DNA of 11,592 nucleotides from assembly GCA_946401765.1 (NCBI GenBank), contig CAMIVJ010000049.1, positions 1-11,592 on the forward strand, written 5' to 3'. The translations under genes were made by a program, and so were the position numbers. Of the stretch, positions 6,874 to 11,592 are shown piece by piece (positions within the stretch are counted from its first letter, which is position 1; each line of letters opens with the position of its first letter). This DNA is from an uncultured bacterium. Lineage in GTDB: Bacteria > Verrucomicrobiota > Kiritimatiellia > RFP12 > UBA1067. The notes under the pieces were generated by a model. That model did not search any database. It saw only the letters and a list, made by a program, of their open reading frames with translations, and was not told the origin of the DNA.

Positions 6874-6902
6874 TTGACTTCCCCCGAAATGGAGAGTATA
6901 AT
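6874..6902 (+). promoter_or_regulatory. Near-consensus promoter giving a predicted leaderless mRNA (6911 gene)
   Basis: TTGACT (6874-6879), 17-nt spacer, TATAAT (6897-6902). The ATG of the next gene is at 6911, only 8 nt beyond the -10 box. There is no Shine-Dalgarno after the expected transcription start, so the mRNA should begin at or within a base or two of the start codon. Confidence 0.75.
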
Positions 6903-6910
6903 TACGTTCC

Positions 6911-7366
6911 ATGAAGATTCAAAAAAAGGACAGGAGGGCCTGCGCCGCGAAGGCGAGCGCCCTGAAACGCCTCCTGGGGCGGGGAATGCCCCTGGAGGGG
7001 TCGCTGAACATGTCGATGCGCGGCGGGTCCGAGCACTGGCAGCTGACCGACAAGGTGGACGGCAGGAGCCGCACGCTGTACGTGCCGGCCAGGCACGTGG
7101 CAGAGGTCACGGCGTCAATCGAGCTGTGGAGGCAGGTGCGGCAGGGGCTGAAGGAGCTGTCTGCGGCGGCGAGGGAGGCGTACGCGAACGCCTTTGCCGG
7201 GCCGCGAGGCGGCGCGAAGGGCGGGAGGCCGAAAGGCGCGGGCGGCAAAGGCAATGGCGCGAGCGCGTCGCGCGCGAAGTCCTCGCGGGCGTCGAGGCCG
7301 GCGAGCACCCGGGCGGGCGCCCAGGCGTCCCCCCGGCGGAAATGCCGGACGTCGCGGAGGCGGTAG
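6911..7366 (+). CDS. DUF6788-like, transposase-associated small protein (remnant)
   Basis: 151 residues. The first part is basic and helical. Residues about 31-80 (GSLNMSMRGG, HWQLTDKVDGRSRTLYVPARHV, then a helix IELWRQVRQGLKELS) follow the pattern of the DUF6788 domain often found with transposases: G-S-L, then aromatic/L, nG-K/R-T...YVP, then a helix. The cysteine pairs common in that domain are absent. After about residue 105 the frame gives a low-complexity, Arg/Gly/Ser/Ala-rich tail (to residue 151). Over the same bases the next frame back gives a more natural sequence, so a frameshift near 7210-7250 is likely and the true protein probably continued in that frame. Base composition is visibly richer in G and C than in the flanking genes. 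The promoter at 6874-6902 still looks intact. Domain assignment is by eye only. Confidence 0.45.
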   Translation: MKIQKKDRRACAAKASALKRLLGRGMPLEGSLNMSMRGGSEHWQLTDKVDGRSRTLYVPARHVAEVTASIELWRQVRQGLKELSAAAREAYANAFAGPRGGAKGGRPKGAGGKGNGASASRAKSSRASRPASTRAGAQASPRRKCRTSRRR

Positions 7367-7527
7367 CCGAGTTCGCGGAGTTCATCAAGAAGGCCTGGGC
7401 GGCCCTCGGCCCCCTCTTCAAGGACGTGTACGCGGGGCACGACGAAAGCCGGTGCCTGTACATGGACGACACCGTCGTCTGCACCTTCCTCGCGGTCACG
7501 ATGCTCAAGTGCCGCAAGAACCTCTGA
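7246..7527 (+). pseudogene. Truncated transposase N-terminus (tentative)
   Basis: This frame is one base behind that of the upstream gene and has strongly GC-biased third positions. It can be read from about 7246, or from an ATG at 7342 that overlaps the upstream gene by 25 bases (61 residues). The readable part includes VAEFAEFIKKAWAALGPLF, then a segment around SRCLYMDDTVVCTF and LAVTMLKCRKNL, then TGA. A helix followed by D-x-R-x-x-Y and a hydrophobic stretch ending in an R/C-rich turn is how several DDE transposase families begin, just before the segment that would lead into the catalytic core. Nothing recognisable continues after the stop in any frame, and no DDE residues are seen. I read it as a decayed insertion sequence. 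It could instead be an unknown short gene. Confidence 0.35.
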
Positions 7528-7730
7528 CGGCGAAACGGACGCGGCGTTCCGATCCCACAAGCCGAGTCCTTCGGACCCCCGCAGCATTGCGGAGGACGGC
7601 AACGCATTGTCGGAAAACGCCCCGCACGCGCAAAAAAACACCTCAATGCTTCAAAATCCCGGGGGGCGGCGAAACGAAGTGAAGCCGCAAGCCGGGATTT
7701 TGGGAATGTCTGCGATGGCGAGACGCAGAA
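7528..7730. other. Palindrome-rich non-coding stretch after the mobile remnant
   Basis: No convincing gene lies here. It contains several small palindromes, including CCGCA-GCAT-TGCGG near 7580 and a larger inverted repeat at 7652-7702. It separates the transposase-like remnant from the promoter of the DUF212 gene and may be the decayed right part of the element. Confidence 0.5.
7652..7702. terminator. Inverted repeat, possible two-way terminator or element end
   Basis: CAAAATCCCGG (7652-7662) is an exact reverse complement of CCGGGATTTTG (7692-7702). Inside, GCGGC (7666-7670) can pair with GCCGC (7684-7688). The A-run, GC stem, T-run order fits a terminator working in both directions, but the T-run is short. 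Confidence 0.45.
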
Positions 7731-7759
7731 TTGACGGGAGAGCGATACGATGGTATATT
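7731..7759 (+). promoter_or_regulatory. Near-consensus promoter giving a predicted leaderless mRNA (DUF212 gene)
   Basis: TTGACG (7731-7736), 17-nt spacer, TATATT (7754-7759), preceded by TGG as in an extended -10. The ATG at 7767 begins 8 nt past the box, with no Shine-Dalgarno in between. This rules out a start at the TTG at 7731, which is the -35 box itself. Confidence 0.75.
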
Positions 7760-7766
7760 ATTCATC

Positions 7767-8276
7767 ATGTTGTCTTTCGCCATGGGCGTCATCAGGGACT
7801 GGCGGGACCTGAACGCCTTCGAGATCATCCGCCATCCGTGGTTCATCTCCGCGTTCCTCGCGGGGGGGCTTGCGCAGGTCATCAAGCTTGTGCAGGGTTG
7901 GTTTCGCACGCGCAAGCTGGACAAGAAGGCCCTCTCCGCTCCGGGAGGGATGCCAAGCGCGCACGCTGCGCTCGTTACGGCGCTCGCCGTTGCAGTGGGA
8001 CTCACCGACGGGTTCGATTCGCCTGAGGCGATGATCGCCGTTGGGTTCGGCACCATCACGCTGGCGGATGCTCTCTCCATCAGGCGTGCGGCCGGCGAGC
8101 ACGCGCAGCTGCTCAACCGCATCGTCGAGCGGCTGAACCTGACCGGCGAGGAACGATTTGAGGCGCAACGCCTGCGCGAGCGGCTAGGGCACACGCGGGT
8201 TGAGGTCGTTGCCGGCGTCTTCTTTGGAATCGCCGTGGCCCTTGTGGTCTGTGGCTTTTGGGACTTCTGGAAATGA
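7767..8276 (+). CDS. Divergent PAP2 family (DUF212, YuiD-like) membrane protein
   Basis: 169 residues from the ATG at 7767. The family hallmarks are all present: GGMPSAHAALVTALAVAVGL (60-79), DALSIRRAAGEHAQLLN (101-117) and LGHTRVEVVAG (140-150). A hydrophobic segment lies at the N-terminal side (about 25-43), others at about 66-80 and 90-102, and a last one at about 148-165. PF02681 proteins resemble acid phosphatase/haloperoxidase (PAP2) folds, but their reaction is unknown; the PSxH and GHT positions are where PAP2 phosphatases keep catalytic residues. The length is normal for the family (about 150-170). The promoter geometry selects the start; an ATG at 7782 is the alternative. The stop overlaps the next ATG as ATGA (8273-8276), so the two membrane proteins are translationally coupled and probably work together. 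Confidence 0.9.
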   Translation: MLSFAMGVIRDWRDLNAFEIIRHPWFISAFLAGGLAQVIKLVQGWFRTRKLDKKALSAPGGMPSAHAALVTALAVAVGLTDGFDSPEAMIAVGFGTITLADALSIRRAAGEHAQLLNRIVERLNLTGEERFEAQRLRERLGHTRVEVVAGVFFGIAVALVVCGFWDFWK

Positions 8277-9448
8277 AACGGATACTTCATTACTTGATCC
8301 TTGCCGTCGTGCTGCTTGGTGCGCCGGCACTATGTGCCTGGCTTGGAGGATACGACGAGATATGGGAGGGGGTGAAGAGCTTTCCGCCGCGGACCGAAGA
8401 CTGGGGGTTCCAGCCCGAAAAGCTGTGGAACCACCGCTGTCCGTTCTCTTGGCCATGGTTCATAGGCCTGTCGCTCTTCACGTTCGTGTGTCTTCGTCCG
8501 CTCGTGAAGCGCTGTCTCAAGGCGGCTGTCTCGGGGTTTCGCCAGTCTTCCGCCACCTCTAACCCCTCACCCTTCACCTTTCGCCATTCACCATTCCCCT
8601 GGTGGGGCTGGTTGGGTGTAGTCATACTCGCCTCGGGCTGGATACTTTCCTGGAACTACCACTTCCGCTGGTTCCCGACGCTTCCAGAGAGAGTGCAGGT
8701 GCAATTGTCGTACGCGCCCGTCTGGGCAGGGTTCATACTTCTCGTGAATGCGCTCTGCGTGAAGCGGAGCGGACACTCCCCGATGACTGACCACCCGTGG
8801 GCATACGCGGCGCTGTTCCCTGCGAGCTCGCTCTTCTGGTGGTTCTTCGAGTACCTGAACCGCTACGTGTGGAACTGGTACTACGTGGGCATATCGCAGC
8901 TTGGCGCGCTGGAATACACCTTCTACGCCACCATCTGCTTCGCGTCAGTGCTGCCTGGCGTCTGCTCGGTGGCGGCGTTCCTGCACACGTTCCGTCCGTT
9001 CGCCGACGAGAACTACGCCAACATGGGCAAGGTGAACATGCGCGGATGGCGCGCGGTTGCGGTGCTGTCGTTCGTGGCGGCGCTTGGGCTCGCGGGCATC
9101 GTGTTCTTTCCGCGCTACACGTTCCCGCTCCTGTGGCTCTCGCCGCTCATGGTGTTCCTGCTGGTGCAGGTGGCGCTGAAGGAGCCGTGCGCGCTCGACT
9201 GCCTGGCGGTTGGCAACTGGTCGGTGGTGTTCCGTTTCGCGCTCGCGGCGCTCGTATGCGGACTCTGCTGGGAGACCTGGAACTACTACGCGCTCGCGAA
9301 GTGGATATACTCCGTGCCGTTCGTGCACCGCTTCCAGATATGGGAGATGCCGCTCATCGGCTTCGGCGGATACCTGCCTTTCGGCATGGAGTGCGCCGCA
9401 GTGACGGCGTGGATATGCCCGGCTCTTATCGAGAATGGTGAAAGGTGA
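8273..9448 (+). CDS. Polytopic membrane protein of unrecognised family with two related halves
   Basis: 391 residues, rich in Trp, Phe and Tyr, with about nine or ten membrane segments (roughly 9-25, 60-78, 111-128, 148-163, 177-193, 217-238, 261-280, 283-301, 319-335, 365-383). I do not recognise the family. Two segments resemble each other. One has E193, N196, Y198, W202, Y204 and E214. The other has E334, N337, Y339, W344, Y346 and E358. Both come after a hydrophobic segment and before another, which suggests an internal duplication around a conserved, perhaps functional, acidic/aromatic core. The start is the ATG overlapping the DUF212 stop; a TTG at 8258 is less likely. Residues about 98-109 (PSPFTFRHSPFP) are encoded by a heptanucleotide repeat and probably form a linker between the second and third segments. 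The last codons (NGER) and the stop come from another copy of that repeat. Confidence 0.7.
   Translation: MKRILHYLILAVVLLGAPALCAWLGGYDEIWEGVKSFPPRTEDWGFQPEKLWNHRCPFSWPWFIGLSLFTFVCLRPLVKRCLKAAVSGFRQSSATSNPSPFTFRHSPFPWWGWLGVVILASGWILSWNYHFRWFPTLPERVQVQLSYAPVWAGFILLVNALCVKRSGHSPMTDHPWAYAALFPASSLFWWFFEYLNRYVWNWYYVGISQLGALEYTFYATICFASVLPGVCSVAAFLHTFRPFADENYANMGKVNMRGWRAVAVLSFVAALGLAGIVFFPRYTFPLLWLSPLMVFLLVQVALKEPCALDCLAVGNWSVVFRFALAALVCGLCWETWNYYALAKWIYSVPFVHRFQIWEMPLIGFGGYLPFGMECAAVTAWICPALIENGER
8564..8598. repeat. Heptanucleotide repeat (TTCACC type) inside the membrane protein gene
   Basis: Five units: CCCTCAC, CCTTCAC, CTTTCGC, CATTCAC, CATTCCC. The plus strand has no stop codon in this element, and it is translated in frame as residues about 98-109. 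The same family occurs inverted at 9433-9453, with 16 of 18 bases matching over the shared core. Confidence 0.88.
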
Positions 9449-9453
9449 AAGGA
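9433..9453. repeat. Heptanucleotide repeat forming a gene junction
   Basis: Three units: GAATGGT, GAAAGGT, GAAAGGA. It is the reverse complement of the family seen at 8564-8598. It encodes the last residues and the TGA (9446-9448) of the membrane protein. Its last unit contains AGGA (9450-9453), 8 nt before the ATG at 9462 of the next gene, and so also acts as the ribosome binding site. Confidence 0.85.
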
Positions 9454-9461
9454 TTGATACT

Positions 9462-11246
9462 ATGAGAAAGATGATGTCATTTGGCATGTGCGCATTCGTC
9501 GCTGGTGCGGCGACTGCCTTCACCTGTTCGGAGGCGGCACGCGCCAAGGCGCGAGACTTCATCGACAACGAGAAGCAGTTCCATCTCGGCTTCCTGCCCA
9601 CCGAGCAGTCGAACCCGATCACTGCGACGCTGGAGGAGGACTTCAAGCGCTCCACGCTCGCGGGCGTGCAGTGCCTTCAGCGCGGCGACCGCCAGATTCC
9701 GATTACGATGCGCCACGTCTTCGCGGGCGAGAAGTTCGAGAAGCTCGTCTCGTCGATGGTGGAGACTCTTCAGGCGAAGAAGGGACGCATCATCTTCTCA
9801 GGATGCGGCGCGACGGGACGGCTCTCCATCCTGCTCGAGTCGATGTGGCGCGACTTCTTCCATCGCCGCGCCGCGGAGCTCACTCCGGCCGAGCGCGCGC
9901 TTGCCGACAGGTCGGCCTCGATCATGACTGGCGGCGACTTCGCGCTCATCCGCTCGGTCGAGTTCTTCGAGGACTTCGCGGAGGGCGGCCGCCGCCAGGC
10001 CGCCGCGCTCGACGTTGGCGAAGGCGACACGTTCGTAGCCATCACGGAGGGCGGCGAGACGTCGTCCGTGCTGGGCACCCTCAAATACGCAGCCGAGCAT
10101 GGCGCGAAGTGCTTCCTAGTCTTCAACAACCCCGCCGACCTCCTGCGCGGCTACCTCGACCGCTGCCGCGAGGCGATCGACAATCCGAAGGTGACGGTGA
10201 TCGACATATACTGCGGCTCGATGTCGCTCGCCGGATCCACGCGCATGCAGGCCACCACCTCCGAGCAGCTGCTCGGCTCGTGCGCCCTCGAGGCTGCGCT
10301 CTGCCGCGTGCTGCCGCGCTTCGCCAAGGAGACGTCCAAGGACTACACCCTTGCCTTCGAGAAGCTGCTCGCCGGCCTCGAGTCGCCCGGTGGACGCGCC
10401 GGCCTCGTCAAGGCGATCGAGTTCGAGAAGGGCGTCTACGACAAGCACGGACGCATCACGTACCTTGCCGACAAGTGCATGCTAGACCTCTTCACCGACA
10501 ACACCGAGCGTTCCCCCACCTTCATGCTGCCGCCGCTCCGCTCCAGCCGCGACAGGCATCTCGCCCAGTCTTGGGCGTTCGTGAAGAATCCGCTCCATCC
10601 CACCGTTGAATGCTGGAACGAGATGATGCGCCGCCATCCCCGCTGCCTGGAGTTCACGTCCGAGGACGCCCGTTCGCTCAAGATGCCACAGCGCTTCATC
10701 GACTCGCCCCCGCTGATCAAGTACTCCGACCTCGTCACCTACATGATCGGCAACGAGCCCGCTCCCGAACGCATCAAGGGCTACGAACGCGCCGCGGCCG
10801 TTATGCTCACCGTGGGCGACAAGCCCGCGGAGTTCACTTCGGCCGCTAACCGCCTCGCCGCCGACTGGCCCGAGAAGATCGAGTTCCACATCGGCCCACA
10901 GCGCACGGACGGCATCTGGGTGAACATGGAGATCGCCGACTCGCCGCTTGAGATCTGGAAGCACCTCGCCGTTAAGCTCGCGTTCAACTGCCTCTCCACC
11001 GGCACGATGGCGGCCTCGGGACGCGTGGCGGGCAACTGGATGAGCTGGGTGTCGATATCGAACAAGAAGCTCATCGACCGCGGCATCCGCCTGCTCGTTG
11101 AACTTGGCGGCGTCTCGTACGAGGAGGCCGCGCAGAGGATATTCGCCGCCGAGGAATGGGTGCAGTCGCAGGACTGGACGGGCAAGGAGGAGCCGTGCGC
11201 AGTGCAGGTGGCGCTCGCGCGTCTGCGCCGCGAGAAGAGCAAGTGA
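9462..11246 (+). CDS. MurQ/GCKR-type double-SIS domain protein with apparent signal peptide
   Basis: 594 residues. It belongs with N-acetylmuramic acid 6-phosphate etherases (MurQ, about 300 residues) and the glucokinase regulatory protein (two SIS domains, about 600). LPTEQSNPIT (45-54) matches the MurQ opening. The first SIS domain has GRIIFSGCGATGRLS (108-122), TGGDFALIRSVEFFED (156-171), ITEGGETSSVLG (194-205) and AGSTRMQATTSEQL (257-270). The end, CLSTGTMAASGRVAGNWM (510-527) and the helix to 567, matches the MurQ C-terminus. The middle holds a second, degenerate SIS-like part. Glutamates E126 and E170 fall near the two acidic positions used by MurQ. The N-terminus, MRK then a hydrophobic run to F20 and AARA near 28, looks like a signal peptide, which is odd for a family otherwise cytoplasmic. 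ATG 9462 has AGGA at 9450-9453; an ATG at 9435 lies inside a repeat and the upstream gene. Whether it is an etherase, an isomerase or a regulator is open. Confidence 0.85.
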   Translation: MRKMMSFGMCAFVAGAATAFTCSEAARAKARDFIDNEKQFHLGFLPTEQSNPITATLEEDFKRSTLAGVQCLQRGDRQIPITMRHVFAGEKFEKLVSSMVETLQAKKGRIIFSGCGATGRLSILLESMWRDFFHRRAAELTPAERALADRSASIMTGGDFALIRSVEFFEDFAEGGRRQAAALDVGEGDTFVAITEGGETSSVLGTLKYAAEHGAKCFLVFNNPADLLRGYLDRCREAIDNPKVTVIDIYCGSMSLAGSTRMQATTSEQLLGSCALEAALCRVLPRFAKETSKDYTLAFEKLLAGLESPGGRAGLVKAIEFEKGVYDKHGRITYLADKCMLDLFTDNTERSPTFMLPPLRSSRDRHLAQSWAFVKNPLHPTVECWNEMMRRHPRCLEFTSEDARSLKMPQRFIDSPPLIKYSDLVTYMIGNEPAPERIKGYERAAAVMLTVGDKPAEFTSAANRLAADWPEKIEFHIGPQRTDGIWVNMEIADSPLEIWKHLAVKLAFNCLSTGTMAASGRVAGNWMSWVSISNKKLIDRGIRLLVELGGVSYEEAAQRIFAAEEWVQSQDWTGKEEPCAVQVALARLRREKSK

Positions 11247-11272
11247 CATGAAACACGGATTTGTGGTATAAT
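11243..11272 (+). promoter_or_regulatory. Near-consensus promoter giving a predicted leaderless mRNA (serine hydrolase gene)
   Basis: GTGACA (11243-11248), 18-nt spacer, TATAAT (11267-11272), preceded by TGG as in an extended -10. The -35 box overlaps the stop codon of the SIS gene. The next ATG (11279) begins 7 nt past the -10 box and no Shine-Dalgarno is present. Confidence 0.75.
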
Positions 11273-11278
11273 AGCGCC

Positions 11279-11592
11279 ATGAAAACAAATCACATTCTCA
11301 TGCTGGCGGCGGGCGCTGCGCTCGCCGGTAACTTGTTTGCCGCCCCTGCGGCAACCACATTCGCGCGCGACGAGCTGCAGAAGTACGTCGACTCCGGCGA
11401 ACTTCCGGGCGCGGTGAACGTGTTCTACAACAACGGCGTGGAGGAGGTCGCGTGCCTCGGATATGCGGACGCCGGCAAGAAGCGCCCGATCACGCTCGAC
11501 GACGTGTACATGCAGTGCTCGCAGACGAAGGGCTTCTGCGGCGTCACGATCGCCATCCTCGTGGAGGAGGGCAAGATCAGCCTCGACGATCC
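11279..11592 (+). CDS. Exported beta-lactamase-family serine hydrolase, N-terminal part
   Basis: 104 complete codons before the window ends. A signal peptide (MKTN, then a hydrophobic run to NLFAA, cleavage near 21-23) is followed by the start of a class C beta-lactamase/penicillin-binding-like domain. The seen parts are LQKYVDSGELPGAVNVFYNNG (a typical opening), GYADAGKKRPITLDDVY, then CSQTKGF, in which S81 and K84 form the SxxK nucleophile motif, and VEEGKISLDD, the usual segment before the P-V turn. The Tyr motif and the C-terminal triad lie beyond the window. Members of this family act on peptidoglycan peptides, beta-lactams or small esters in the periplasm; which applies here cannot be told. 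It has its own promoter rather than being read only from the SIS gene. Confidence 0.85.
   Translation, partial: MKTNHILMLAAGAALAGNLFAAPAATTFARDELQKYVDSGELPGAVNVFYNNGVEEVACLGYADAGKKRPITLDDVYMQCSQTKGFCGVTIAILVEEGKISLDD

Noticed and set aside
6919..7641. Minus-strand open frame of 240 codons over the mobile remnant
   Set aside because: It spans both plus-strand frames and the palindromic tail, has no recognised motif and no good start site; most likely a shadow in GC-rich DNA.
9488..10609. Plus-strand open frame of 373 codons overlapping the SIS gene
   Set aside because: Arg/Gly-rich with no domains; the MurQ-type motifs are all in the frame beginning at 9462.

Overview
The window reads as chromosome from a GC-rich, Gram-negative bacterium, probably of the Verrucomicrobiota/Kiritimatiellota/Lentisphaerota group. 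This is inferred from the mix of genes: twin-arginine-exported Gfo/Idh and TIM-barrel sugar enzymes, a large secreted protein with autotransporter-type beta-strand repeats, and the carboxyspermidine polyamine route. No rRNA or tRNA is present to confirm it.

Left block (1-3754, minus strand). Four genes run leftward: a Tat-exported Gfo/Idh/MocA oxidoreductase, a Tat-exported sugar isomerase-like TIM barrel, a carboxy(nor)spermidine dehydrogenase, and the first codons of its partner decarboxylase nspC, joined by a TGATG overlap. A good sigma70 promoter (3791-3819) drives the first gene. The others follow at short spacing with Shine-Dalgarno sites.

Middle (3755-6910). A divergent promoter (3868-3896) drives a 912-residue exported beta-strand-repeat protein made of two copies of one module about 325 residues long. 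A small terminator and a strong hairpin follow.

Mobile remnant (6911-7730). A small gene resembling the DUF6788 transposase-associated domain is followed, in another frame, by what looks like a truncated transposase N-terminus and then a palindrome-rich stretch.

Right block (7731-11592, plus strand). A divergent-PAP2 (DUF212) membrane protein is coupled by ATGA to an unrecognised polytopic membrane protein. Next comes a MurQ/GCKR-type double-SIS protein with an apparent signal peptide, then the start of an exported beta-lactamase-family serine hydrolase.

Two patterns cut across the genes. First, 7-bp-period repeats of three different sequences occur at four sites. Two are translated inside genes, one lies between genes, and one supplies the last codons and stop of one gene plus the Shine-Dalgarno of the next. 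Second, three genes (6911, 7767, 11279) have a near-consensus promoter whose -10 box ends only 6-8 nt before the ATG with no Shine-Dalgarno, which predicts leaderless mRNAs. Genes with a normal leader, or inside operons, mostly keep a Shine-Dalgarno.
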